A stretch of 59,314 nt of DNA from assembly GCF_947502445.1 (NCBI RefSeq), contig NZ_CANMZW010000039.1, positions 1 through 59,314 of the forward strand, written 5' to 3'. The notes beneath the pieces are model-generated. The model did no database searches. It was given only the letters and a program-made list of their open reading frames with translations, and had not been told where the DNA came from. The DNA is from an uncultured Brevibacillus sp. GTDB lineage: Bacteria > Bacillota > Bacilli > Brevibacillales > Brevibacillaceae. This document shows positions 34,372 to 43,221 of the stretch, in pieces (the stretch's first letter is position 1; the number at the start of each line of letters is the position of its first letter). Both the position numbers and the translations under genes were made by a program.

Positions 34372-35199
34372 CTGTTTAAAATCAGCGAATTTTCCAAGCT
34401 GAGCCGTATTCCGCTGCAAACTCTGCGCTACTACGATCAAATCGGACTCTTAAAGCCGGCCAAGACCGACGAATCGAGCGGTTATCGGTACTACTCTGCG
34501 GAACAACTGCTCAAGATCAATCGAATTGTGATTTTTAAGGAATTAGGATTCACGTTGCAGCAAATCTCGCAGCTATTTCATGAAGAAGTATCAGTTGAAC
34601 AGATTCGCGGTATGCTGAAGCTCAAAGAGAATGAGATCGAGCGCCAGCTAAATACCGAACTCGCCAAGCTTTCCCGGATAAAAGAACGAATGCAGCTTGT
34701 GGAACGTGAGGGAAAGATGGATAAAGAACAAGAAATCGTTGTGAAGCGCGTTGAAGCCATGCACATGGTTACTTACGCTTCCGCGGGTACGGTTGACGAT
34801 ATCCCAAATCTTTTCGATATCTTCGATGGTCTGCTGGATAGCCGAATCCGATCTGCCTTATCTGGCCCGCGAACGGTGTTATGGAACGGATCCAGCAGCA
34901 CGACACATGAGTTTGAGCTTGAGGTTGGTTACGCCGTGAAATCGGAAGCCCTCAGGCTGCCCGAGAATCTTCATTTCCGTTTTTTGCCCTCGGTCACGAT
35001 GGCCACGATGTTATTCCGCTCGGATTCGATATATTCTGAGACGGCATGCGTCAACCTTGCTCAATGGATTGAGCAGCAAGGCTGTTTCGTACGGGGCGAC
35101 CAGCCCGGTAGAGAAACCTATGTGCCACTACCTGGAAATCCGGGTGTTAATCTCATCGAAATCCAAATTCCAATTGAAGATAATGAGGAACAATTATGA
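34372..35199 (+). CDS. MerR-family regulator with GyrI-like effector domain (BmrR-like)
   Basis: A 275-residue activator. The MerR HTH is at 1-70 (MFKISEFSKLSRIPLQTLRY, GYRYYSAEQLLKINRI), then a coiled coil at about 75-115, then a drug-binding GyrI-like domain (LPENLHFRFLPSVTMATMLF, YVPLPGNPGVNLIEIQIPIE). The GTG at 34363 overlaps the GGAGGG ribosome binding site and cannot use it. CTG 34372 lies eight bases after that site and yields the standard MFKI start. The efflux gene follows with overlapping stop/start, so the pair is a drug-inducible efflux operon. Confidence 0.9.
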   Translation: MFKISEFSKLSRIPLQTLRYYDQIGLLKPAKTDESSGYRYYSAEQLLKINRIVIFKELGFTLQQISQLFHEEVSVEQIRGMLKLKENEIERQLNTELAKLSRIKERMQLVEREGKMDKEQEIVVKRVEAMHMVTYASAGTVDDIPNLFDIFDGLLDSRIRSALSGPRTVLWNGSSSTTHEFELEVGYAVKSEALRLPENLHFRFLPSVTMATMLFRSDSIYSETACVNLAQWIEQQGCFVRGDQPGRETYVPLPGNPGVNLIEIQIPIEDNEEQL

Positions 35200-36398
35200 A
35201 CAATAAATGGGTCGTTTATTCGCTTGCACTGGCTGTGTTTCTAATAGGGACGATTGAATATATCATAAGCGGAATTCTTGACATCGCAGCAGCAGATCTT
35301 GGGATTACGACATCTACTGCAGGGACGCTCGTCACGGCGTTTGCGCTTGCCGCAGCGATTGGCTCCCCAGTTTTGATAGCCACAACCATCCGGGTAGACC
35401 GAAGAAAAATACTGTTTATCATGCTTAGCATTTTTATTTTAAGCAGTATCCTGGTCTATTTTAGTCCTTCGTTTGAGATGATGCTAGTGACACGAATCAT
35501 CCAGGGGCTCACCGGAGGGGCAGCCACGGTCATTGCAATGGCTGTGGCAACGCGTTTGGTTGAAGAGCGGAGTCGAGGTCGTGCAATCGGCACTATTTTA
35601 ATGGGGTTGAGCAGTTCACTTGTTCTTGGCGTACCAGTCGGCACATTATTAAGCGAAGCGCTAGGGTGGAGAACCTTATTTGTTATCGTTGGGTTGCTGA
35701 CGGTAATTCCGCTGCTTGTGGTCTTCTTCAGAGTCCCTTCTATTACTGAGCAGAGAGCTATTACGCTCGGAATGCAGCTGTCGATTTTGAAAGATAAAAA
35801 GATTGTGCTGGCGGTTGGCATTACGCTTTTCTATATAGGAGGATACTCTGCACTGTTTACGTATATTTCGCCATTCTTGCAATCAAATGCCGAACTGACT
35901 GCGGCGGCGCTTTCCGGCATTCTGCTGCTTTCAGGAATTTGCAGTTTTGCCGGCTCCAAAATCGGTGGAGTCGCAGCGGATACGAAAGGGCCCAAGTTCA
36001 CAATCTATGCCGGACTGTCCCTCCAAGCTGGAATCCTGCTGCTGCTGACCTGGTTAGGCGGCTTGATCTACGCTGTTATCCCGTTAATCATGATATGGAT
36101 GGCTGCTACATGGATGACCTCCCCGGCACAGCAGTTATATTTGGTTACTTTGGTGCCCCAGTCACCAGATATTGCTTTAAGCGTAAATACTTCGTTTATC
36201 CAATTTGGCTTCGCCATTGGCTCGGGAATTGGGGGATTGATGATCAGCAGCTCCTCAGTAGACAATCTAGGCTGGGCAGGGCTTGCATTGGTTGTGCTGG
36301 CGCTTCTGCTAGCAACGTGGTTGTTCGCTTACGATAAAAAAACTGGACACGCAGCGAGTAACAAAGACAGCGAAAGCCAAAGAGCCTGTACCGATTAA
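35196..36398 (+). CDS. MFS efflux transporter
   Basis: A 400-residue major facilitator with 12 segments, of the AraJ/chloramphenicol-type DHA1 subfamily. An early motif is GTIEYIISGILDIAAADLGI. The loop between segments 2 and 3 is RVDRRKILF, and motif C lies in LGVPVGTLLSEALGWR. The ATG overlaps the stop of the MerR gene, so it should be induced by the ligand of that regulator. Likely exports drugs or other hydrophobic compounds. Confidence 0.9.
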   Translation: MNNKWVVYSLALAVFLIGTIEYIISGILDIAAADLGITTSTAGTLVTAFALAAAIGSPVLIATTIRVDRRKILFIMLSIFILSSILVYFSPSFEMMLVTRIIQGLTGGAATVIAMAVATRLVEERSRGRAIGTILMGLSSSLVLGVPVGTLLSEALGWRTLFVIVGLLTVIPLLVVFFRVPSITEQRAITLGMQLSILKDKKIVLAVGITLFYIGGYSALFTYISPFLQSNAELTAAALSGILLLSGICSFAGSKIGGVAADTKGPKFTIYAGLSLQAGILLLLTWLGGLIYAVIPLIMIWMAATWMTSPAQQLYLVTLVPQSPDIALSVNTSFIQFGFAIGSGIGGLMISSSSVDNLGWAGLALVVLALLLATWLFAYDKKTGHAASNKDSESQRACTD

Positions 36399-36450
36399 AA
36401 ATTCTCCAAAAACTCTCTCGGTATGCGTCAAATCCCTCTATCAGAAATGT

Positions 36451-36487
36451 GGCAGTCTAGAACTTTAATTACTCTTCCTAGACTGCC
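36451..36487 (+). terminator. Hairpin after the MFS gene
   Basis: GGCAGTCTAG pairs perfectly with CTAGACTGCC. There is no T-run. The right arm adjoins the truncated LysE gene. Confidence 0.5.
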
Positions 36488-36494
36488 GCACTAG

Positions 36495-37025
36495 CCTCAA
36501 GGGCCTACTAACATCGTCATTTTATCCACAGTGAATAATTTGGGGACAAAAAAGGCAATGGAATATACGTATGGAGCAACGATTGCTTTTGGATTATTAC
36601 TTGTCATTTCTGCTTTTCTTAATACGTTGCTCATAACAATAGTGCCAAGATTATTAATTGTTATGCAGATAATCGGAAGCATTTATATATTTTATCTCGC
36701 TTATCAAATTTATAAAATGGATACGTCAGAACCATCTGTAAACCAAACGGGTACCTTTATGTCAGGCTTTCTCATGCAGTTTCTAAATCCAAAAGTGGTA
36801 CTATTTACTATGACTGTACTTCCTAGTTATGTGATCCCCTACAATAGTGAAATTCCTGCGGTGACAGTAAGTGTTATAGCGATCACAATCATTGGATTTT
36901 TAGCATTTGTTACATGGATTCTTTTCGGTACAATCTTCAAAGGGTTTTTACAGAAGCATAAAAAGACGGCTAATGTAATGATGGCATTGCTTTTAGCGTT
37001 TTCTGCAATAATGATTTGGATGTAA
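36495..37025 (+). pseudogene. LysE-family exporter, 5'-truncated
   Basis: From 36498 the frame reads GPTNIVILSTVNNLGTKKAM, which aligns with the TPGPNN region after the first membrane segment of LysE/RhtB exporters. A stop codon lies just two codons before (TAG CCT CAA GGG). So the start codon and first segment, about 15-20 residues, are missing. Translation could restart at GTG 36531, giving 164 residues, but without GPTN. The rest is intact (FMSGFLMQFLNPKVVLFTMT). Amino-acid export is the family role. The AraC regulator downstream normally controls such a gene. Confidence 0.7.
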
Positions 37026-37050
37026 GGTAGTTAATGAGGAGGTGAGAGAG

Positions 37051-37854
37051 ATGGACAAGTTTATCTATAAAAAGTCTGCAGGTGTTACTGCGTTGTCAGC
37101 GAGTATGACTGATTTTACGTATAAAAAGCACTCTCATAAAGAGTATGCATTAGGTGTTACGCTTCGTGGTATTCAAGAGTATAACCTGGATGGGAGTTTA
37201 CAGCTATCCTATCAAAATGGGGTTATGCTTTTTAATCCAGAGCAGACCCATGACGGAATGGCGCATGATGAGACAGGTCTTGATTATGTTATGTTGTATA
37301 TTGATCCACAATTGTTTTTAGAGATTAGTGAGAAAAAGGAAATCGTTCGGTTTTCAACCCCAATTGTGTATGATGATAGACTTGGTCAAAAAATAGTAAA
37401 TCTTTCTCATGCAATATTGAGCGAAAAAGATGAGGCTTTGTGCAATGAATTACTCGTATCTCTCACGGATAGCCTTGTTCAAACGAATCTATTTTCAGAT
37501 GATAAAAAAGATGCCCCTCTTATGAGAAAAGCAAAGGATATGCTTCACACCAACCTAGACAACGTACTTAAGCTTGACGAGGTATGTAAAGAGCTGCATT
37601 TATCAAAATTTCAGTTTATCAGATTGTTCAAGTCTCATACTGGAATTTCACCATACCAATACTTTCTTAATTGCAAGATAGAACGTGCAAAGCAATTAAT
37701 CGAGAAAAATCACGATATATATGCGGCAGTAGCAGAATGTGGTTTTAGTGATTTAACCCATTTGAATAAACACTTTAAAAGAGTATATGGAACAACGGCA
37801 TTTGAATATATGTCACATGTAAATGCGGGTTTTAAGACCAGTGTTTACCTATGA
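37051..37854 (+). CDS. AraC-family transcriptional regulator
   Basis: A 267-residue regulator. A cupin-type sensor domain fills about 1-140 (FTYKKHSHKEYALGVTLRGI, FNPEQTHDGMAHDETGLDYV). Two AraC HTH motifs fill the last 100 residues (KLDEVCKELHLSKFQFIRLF, YAAVAECGFSDLTHLNKHFK). Linked AraC and LysE genes usually form an amino-acid-responsive export unit; here the exporter is truncated. ATG 37051 is nine bases after GAGGAGG. Confidence 0.9.
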   Translation: MDKFIYKKSAGVTALSASMTDFTYKKHSHKEYALGVTLRGIQEYNLDGSLQLSYQNGVMLFNPEQTHDGMAHDETGLDYVMLYIDPQLFLEISEKKEIVRFSTPIVYDDRLGQKIVNLSHAILSEKDEALCNELLVSLTDSLVQTNLFSDDKKDAPLMRKAKDMLHTNLDNVLKLDEVCKELHLSKFQFIRLFKSHTGISPYQYFLNCKIERAKQLIEKNHDIYAAVAECGFSDLTHLNKHFKRVYGTTAFEYMSHVNAGFKTSVYL

Positions 37855-37921
37855 TACTATTATTTGTGAAGGACATTTATTGCAGCAGCTTTTTTATGTG
37901 ATGTATGTGAGGAGGTTTTTT

Positions 37922-38098
37922 ATGTTCCGTAATAAAAAATATTGGCGTTTACTCCCTCCTTTTTTGGTAATTTCAATAATATTGGCTATTTGGTTACCAC
38001 CAAAGCTAAAACCGATTGCAGTTTTTGTCATATTAGTATTTTGGGCAGTATATTACCTTTGGGTTCATTTCGAAAAAACGAATAATTCAAGGAAATAA
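37922..38098 (+). CDS. Small membrane protein, 58 residues
   Basis: Two hydrophobic segments (LLPPFLVISIILAIWLPP and PIAVFVILVFWAVYYLWV) separated by a short basic turn, with charged ends. GAGGAGG lies seven bases before the ATG, which argues for a real gene. No family recognised. It lies 67 bp after the AraC gene, perhaps in the same transcript. Confidence 0.55.
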   Translation: MFRNKKYWRLLPPFLVISIILAIWLPPKLKPIAVFVILVFWAVYYLWVHFEKTNNSRK

Positions 38099-38238
38099 CC
38101 ATAATCACACTACTGTCCTGGATGCACAATACACAGTGTCTAATACTTTTTCATTGACGCAACTTCCTCACTTTTATAAGATGATCTAATGCCCAAAATT
38201 TGACTGTAAAAGATCACATACTAGAGGAGGTTAGTTAC

Positions 38239-38763
38239 ATGAATGTTGTGGTTACGGATTACAACGAGGACTGGAAGCAAAAGTTTAGCGAGGAAGCTCA
38301 AAAAATCAAGGATATCTTTGGTGATGAATTAATCGACATTCATCATATCGGAAGCACTTCCGTTCCAGGATTAAAAGCCAAGCCAATCATTGATATCATG
38401 CCAGTGGTAAAAGATATTGAAAAAGTGGATTCATTTAACGAACAGATGGAAGACATTGGTTATGAATGTATGGGCGAGCTCGGCATGAACGGAAGAAGGT
38501 ATTTCCGAAAAGGCGGGGATAATCGCACACATCAGGTCCATGTGTTTCAATGGGATAACAAGGAAGATATTGATCGCCATTTAGCGGTAAGAGATTACCT
38601 CCGTGCGCATCCCGATTACGCAAATCGGTATGGAGATTTAAAAGAAAGCCTCGCCACACAGTTCCCAAAGGACATAGAAGCCTATATGGACGGGAAAGAT
38701 GCATTTGTGAAAGAACTGGAAAAGTACGCACTACAATGGTCCAACGGATGCAAAGAACGTTAA
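38239..38763 (+). CDS. GrpB-family (UPF0157) nucleotidyltransferase-fold protein
   Basis: A 174-residue GrpB protein: VVTDYNEDWKQKFSEEAQKI, DIHHIGSTSVPGLKAKPIID, RTHQVHVFQWDNKEDIDRHL. The GSTSVPGL...KPIIDIMPVV segment is the nucleotidyltransferase active-site pattern. Members may adenylylate small molecules or dephosphorylate CoA; the substrate here is unknown. ATG 38239 follows GAGGAGG. A strong terminator follows. Confidence 0.88.
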   Translation: MNVVVTDYNEDWKQKFSEEAQKIKDIFGDELIDIHHIGSTSVPGLKAKPIIDIMPVVKDIEKVDSFNEQMEDIGYECMGELGMNGRRYFRKGGDNRTHQVHVFQWDNKEDIDRHLAVRDYLRAHPDYANRYGDLKESLATQFPKDIEAYMDGKDAFVKELEKYALQWSNGCKER

Positions 38764-38783
38764 GCTAGCCATTCGGTCGCATA

Positions 38784-38823
38784 GAAAAAGTCGTTTTCCC
38801 TGCATGCGGAAAACGACTTTTTC
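38784..38823. terminator. Strong bidirectional terminator
   Basis: GAAAAAGTCGTTTTCC pairs perfectly with GGAAAACGACTTTTTC, 16 bp, between convergent genes. Confidence 0.9.
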
Positions 38824-38852
38824 TTTCGTCTTGCTGACATGTGAAAAGCTAT

Positions 38853-39620
38853 TTATCGAGCCACTTGCACCGATTCATCCTCTGTATCGAGCTGCGTAAT
38901 CTCCTCGTGCATGAAAATTCCTCGTTTTTCCAGTTCCGCAAACACCTCTGCCGGTTCGAATGCTTCCTCAGGAATGAGCACTCCCGTCTTTTTCACCATG
39001 CCTTTGGCGATCATTTCTGTCGCGACAGCCATCGGAATCCCTACATTTCGTGTATACGCCCGCAGTTTTTCCCAGCCCTCCACCGATCCATCAGACGCCG
39101 GGTGAGTATGAGAGAGGACATGCTGTACGCGTCGGCCGTCCTTGGTGCCGATCACCTCCACATGCAAGGAATAGCCATACAGCTCCGTTTCCTGTCCTTC
39201 CGTTGAATGAAATAAGTATTCACTGATGCAATCTAGCACACCAATTTCTTTGTCATTCACGGTAATTTTATCATTACGCATGAAGCCCCAGTCGTAGAGA
39301 GCGCGCACGAGCTGCATGTTTTTGGCTGGCCACGTACCGCGCACCTCAATCAGCCCAACGTCTTTGTCAGCGAGTGCTGTCGCCAACGTTTTCGTTTCTG
39401 CATGCGGAATAATGTACTGGATTGTTTTTCCGTATGGTTCTGGCAATTGGATTTCACGCGGTCTGGCAAAAGGAGGAACCTGAACGAACTTACCGTTTTC
39501 ATAGACGACACGACCAGGCAGGAGGGGATCATATTCATACGTAGTCGTTTCCGTAATGTATTGAAAATCTATCGTTGTGAAAGAGTTCTTGTTTCGGCCT
39601 TTGGAGGGAAGTAGCTTCAC
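38853..39620 (-). pseudogene. Saccharopine dehydrogenase-family gene lacking the NAD-binding domain
   Basis: The 255 codons encode the C-terminal substrate domain (YEYDPLLPGRVVYENGKFVQ, LFHSTEGQETELYGYSLHVE, RNVGIPMAVATEMIAKGMVK). The normal protein has about 400 residues, beginning with a Rossmann fold and GxGxxG; nothing like it is present. The first codons, GTG AAG CTA CTT (MKLL), look like a genuine gene start fused to internal sequence after a deletion of roughly 150 codons. The palindrome ACCTGT-ACA-ACAGGT overlaps the start. Without the cofactor domain it cannot be a dehydrogenase. Confidence 0.7.
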
Positions 39621-39688
39621 CTGTACAACAGGTCTATTTTACGCATTTGCACATATCATTTCTCTATCGCTAAAAGAGGGTGAGTCAC

Positions 39689-40210
39689 ATGGAATCTCTG
39701 CAGTTACTTTATGAACAGCATGTCATCATGAATCTGGAGATGTATTTGCGCGTGGTCATTAGCGCAGTATTAGGAATGTTCATTGGCTGGGACCGCTCAC
39801 ACAGAAACAAGCCAGCCGGGTTAAAGACATATATGTATGTCTCAGTGGCTTGCACGTTGATTACGCTTGTTTCGATATACAGCACAAAGCTATACAGCTC
39901 CCCGAATAGCGGGACGATGATGGACCCGATGCGTTTGGCTGCTCAGATCGTTACAGGCCTTGGCTTTTTGGGAGCAGGGGTCATTCTGAAGGATGGCTTG
40001 CAGGTAAAAGGGCTGACGTCTGCGGCTATGATCTTTTTTGCTGGGGGCATCGGAATCGGAATCGGGGCGGGATTTTATGGTATCGTCATTTTTTCTGTGA
40101 TCGTGGCATTTGCGCTGGCTCGCGTCAGTCAGCGCTTCGAGGACGTCCAGCAGAGGCGGTCAGACAGTAGTGAAAAAACGAGCGCGGTCAAAAAACAAGA
40201 GGTGGGATAG
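39689..40210 (+). CDS. MgtC/SapB-family membrane protein
   Basis: A 173-residue protein with four or five membrane segments and the family blocks GMFIGWDRSHRNKPAGLKTY, DPMRLAAQIVTGLGFLGAGV and VKGLTSAAMIFFAGGIGIGI. MgtC relatives affect Mg2+ homeostasis and, in pathogens, the ATP synthase. It lacks the C-terminal regulatory domain of longer members. ATG 39689 follows AGAGGGTG by six bases. Confidence 0.88.
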   Translation: MESLQLLYEQHVIMNLEMYLRVVISAVLGMFIGWDRSHRNKPAGLKTYMYVSVACTLITLVSIYSTKLYSSPNSGTMMDPMRLAAQIVTGLGFLGAGVILKDGLQVKGLTSAAMIFFAGGIGIGIGAGFYGIVIFSVIVAFALARVSQRFEDVQQRRSDSSEKTSAVKKQEVG

Positions 40211-40211
40211 G

Positions 40212-40252
40212 GAAAAAGGTGGTGCTAGCATAGGCTCAGCGCCGCTTTTTTT
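40212..40252 (+). terminator. Terminator after mgtC-like gene
   Basis: GGTGCT pairs with AGCGCC (one G-T pair) with flanking A-run and TTTTTTT. Confidence 0.6.
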
Positions 40253-40375
40253 GTTCGCTTGGCTGTGCAGGAGAGCATTTTGTAGCAATTTCCTCAATGG
40301 GTCTTTATTCCGTAGTCTTTTCGAACTATGGTAAAGAGAGCAAATCATCGTTTAAACAGGGAGGGGCAGGCGGAA

Positions 40376-42493
40376 ATGCGTCAGCAGCCAATGATCAGGC
40401 AAACCATCGTTTTCGCCTTTTTGATAGCCTCCATGCTAACCTTTGTTGCCGGGGCAATGGCTTACGTCGAGCAGCCAGTCGCCAGGCAAGGCGTTATCGA
40501 TTTGCGTGCGGTGAACTGGGACGAGCAGCAGTCCGTATCTTTAAATGGCGAGTGGACTTTTTATTGGAACCAGCTGCAGACCCCAGCTACCATACGAGAA
40601 CGAGCACGATCCGCTCAGTCTAGCTACAAGCAAGTCCCGTCTACCTGGAAGGACGGGGCGACCATTCATCAATCTTACCCCAATCATGGCTACGCTACCT
40701 ATCGTCTCCTGCTTCAACTGCGAGAGGAAGATGTACATAAACGCTTTGCAATCTACATGCCGAGTGTCGCTACTGCCTATCAATTATGGATCAATGGCGA
40801 GCTGGTGGAGAAAAACGGCGTTGTTGGCACGAGCAGAGAGCAGATGGTACCCAAAAATTATACCAAGCTCATCCCCTTTCAATCCGATCGTTCCCAAGTA
40901 GAGCTGGTTGTCCAGGTCTCGAATTTCGTTCAGCGAAAAGGCGGCTTGTGGGAGTCTATCACACTCGGACCCGTTGAAGAAATCATGCTGGAGCGCGATA
41001 CAAAGGTCCTCTATGAAAGTCTGATTGCCGGCTGCTTGTTTCTGATGGGAATCTATCATTTTGTGTTGTACTTGGCGAGAAAAAGAGAGAAATCAGGTCT
41101 CTACTTTTCTGGTATGAGTATCGGTATCAGTATCCGGCTTCTTTTTTTGGGCGAGACACTGGCTGTACGCTATTTCCCGCAAATTCCGTGGGAGATAGGA
41201 GTCAAGCTGGAGTACCTTTGCGCCTCGGCATGTATGATGTTTCTCGCTTTGTTCGTTCATTCACAATACCCTCTCGAGTTTAATCGAACCATCCGCAATT
41301 GGCTGATTAAGGTCGGTAGTGTGCTCGTTCTCTTTATCACGATTACTCCTGCCTGGATATTCACCGAAGCGATTCTGATTAAAGAAATCTACTTAGTGCT
41401 CTGCTATTGCTATGTGCTATACGTCTATGTGCACGCAGTGATTCGGAAAAGGCATGGCTCCCTGTTAAACGGGTTTGGCTTGATGCTTCTTTTTATTGCC
41501 TCGATAAACGAAATCCTGTTCTACGCAAACTTGTCTCCCTTTGAAAATGGCGTAGCATTTAGTGTACTCGTTTTTTTGTTTACCCAAATGATCAATCTGT
41601 CCATGGCGTTTGCCAGATCATTCGATCATGTTGAGAGGCTGTCAGAAGAGCTGCGAAAGACCAACGAATCACTGGAGCAAAAAGTACAGCAGCGAACACA
41701 AGCACTGGAAGGAAAAAACAAGGAGCTGCAAATGATGCAGGAATCACGGCGCAGACTCCTTTCCAATATTGCCCATGAGCTGGGGACACCGCTCACATCG
41801 ATCCAGGGCTTTATAAAGGCCATGATCGACGGCGTCGTCAAGCCGAATGATCCGAAGTACCTCAGCGTGATCTATGAAAAAACAATTTATTTGCATCAGA
41901 TTATCAAGGATTTGTTTGAGCTCTCCAAAATAGAGTCTCGCCAAATTCGCTTCCATTTTCAGCCGATCCCGCTTATCACCTATTTTCATAGTCTGTACGA
42001 AAAGCATCTGCTCGACATGGAAAAAAAGGATTTGCATTTCGTTTGGGAGCTGGGTTCGGGAATGCAACCTGATGACAGGCTGTGTATCATTGCTGATCCG
42101 CTTCGTGTCGAGCAGGTAGTGGTCAACCTGCTGACGAACGCGCAACGATATACGCCTGCGGGAGGCACGATCAGTCTGAGGATAGACTCGGAGCTGGGAC
42201 CAGATGGGACTGGACGAGCCTTCGTGGAAATAAGGGACACGGGACTGGGAATCGACTCGGAAAATCTGCCTTTCGTCTTCGAGCGATTTTTCAAAGTAAG
42301 CGATGCACGTAAAGCTAGAGCAGGAGGCGGAGGTGGGCTCGGACTAACTATTTCTAAAGAAATCATCCAATATCATCAGGGAGACATTTGGGTAGAAAGC
42401 ACTTTAGGAGCAGGAAGTACATTTTCGTTTTCTTTGCCAGTCAAGCGGATGCAAACAACTACAGAACCCATAGAGGAAGGGAGGGTTTCGTAA
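40376..42493 (+). CDS. Sensor histidine kinase with 7TMR-DISM module
   Basis: A 705-residue kinase. Signal/first membrane segment about 8-28; an extracellular DISM-type jelly-roll about 35-190 (SLNGEWTFYWNQLQTP, YMPSVATAYQLWINGELVEK); seven membrane segments about 210-400; a coiled coil about 410-455; HisKA with LSNIAHELGTPLTSIQGF (His about 467); HATPase with NLLTNAQRYTPAGG and GLGLTISKE. The DISM domain suggests carbohydrate or small-ligand sensing. ATG 40376 follows GGAGGGG by nine bases. The response regulator starts immediately after its stop. Confidence 0.9.
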   Translation: MRQQPMIRQTIVFAFLIASMLTFVAGAMAYVEQPVARQGVIDLRAVNWDEQQSVSLNGEWTFYWNQLQTPATIRERARSAQSSYKQVPSTWKDGATIHQSYPNHGYATYRLLLQLREEDVHKRFAIYMPSVATAYQLWINGELVEKNGVVGTSREQMVPKNYTKLIPFQSDRSQVELVVQVSNFVQRKGGLWESITLGPVEEIMLERDTKVLYESLIAGCLFLMGIYHFVLYLARKREKSGLYFSGMSIGISIRLLFLGETLAVRYFPQIPWEIGVKLEYLCASACMMFLALFVHSQYPLEFNRTIRNWLIKVGSVLVLFITITPAWIFTEAILIKEIYLVLCYCYVLYVYVHAVIRKRHGSLLNGFGLMLLFIASINEILFYANLSPFENGVAFSVLVFLFTQMINLSMAFARSFDHVERLSEELRKTNESLEQKVQQRTQALEGKNKELQMMQESRRRLLSNIAHELGTPLTSIQGFIKAMIDGVVKPNDPKYLSVIYEKTIYLHQIIKDLFELSKIESRQIRFHFQPIPLITYFHSLYEKHLLDMEKKDLHFVWELGSGMQPDDRLCIIADPLRVEQVVVNLLTNAQRYTPAGGTISLRIDSELGPDGTGRAFVEIRDTGLGIDSENLPFVFERFFKVSDARKARAGGGGGLGLTISKEIIQYHQGDIWVESTLGAGSTFSFSLPVKRMQTTTEPIEEGRVS

Positions 42494-43111
42494 ATGGAAA
42501 CCCCTATGATATTACTGGTAGAGGATGACGAGATGATCAGGGAGCTAGTGCGACTTTATTTGAAAGCAAATCATTTTGGTGTGTGGGAGACTGAGAATAT
42601 TCGCGAGGCCATTACTACTCTACAACAAAAGCAGCCCGCCCTGATCGTTCTAGATATTTTATTGCCGGACGGCTCTGGTCTGGAGCTGTGCCAGTCCTTG
42701 CGAGAATCAGGCAGTGAAATCCCCGTCCTTTTTTTGACCTGCAAGGATGATTCAGAAGATATGATTGCCGGGCTGGATTTGGGTGGGGATGATTATATGA
42801 CCAAGCCCTTTGATCCGAATATCCTGGTATCTCGAATCAAGGCAATTTTGCGCAGACGAGGTGTTCAGGAAAAAAAGGACAGTGCCAAGAGTACACGGGA
42901 GGAGCTGATTGAGCGGCTGACAAAACGGGAAATTGAAATGCTGACGCTGATCAAGGCAGGGTATACAAATCAGGAAATCGCTCTGCACTATCAAATCTCC
43001 ATAGGCACAGTCAAAGGCTATAATAATCAACTATTCGGAAAGCTAGGAGCAAAAAATCGCACCCACGCGATCATGCTCGCCAGTGAAATTGGCCTATTGC
43101 GCGGATCCTGA
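42494..43111 (+). CDS. Response regulator with receiver and LuxR-type HTH
   Basis: A 205-residue regulator. The receiver has DD at 11-12, the phospho-Asp 54 in LIVLDILLPDGSG, and the lysine in YMTKPFDPNILVSRIKAILR, a sequence more like OmpR-type receivers than NarL-type ones. A LuxR HTH follows (LTKREIEMLTLIKAGYTNQE, GTVKGYNNQLFGKLGAKNRT). The ATG touches the kinase stop, so the two are a cognate pair. The target is not evident. Confidence 0.9.
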   Translation: METPMILLVEDDEMIRELVRLYLKANHFGVWETENIREAITTLQQKQPALIVLDILLPDGSGLELCQSLRESGSEIPVLFLTCKDDSEDMIAGLDLGGDDYMTKPFDPNILVSRIKAILRRRGVQEKKDSAKSTREELIERLTKREIEMLTLIKAGYTNQEIALHYQISIGTVKGYNNQLFGKLGAKNRTHAIMLASEIGLLRGS

Positions 43112-43221
43112 TGCCACTTCCATGCTACTTGCAAAGCAGCTTCATTCGATTCGCTCCTTTGATAATCCTCTGACAATCAAAAGCTAAGCTGGATACAAAC
43201 GTATAAAAGGAGCGAGTGGAC

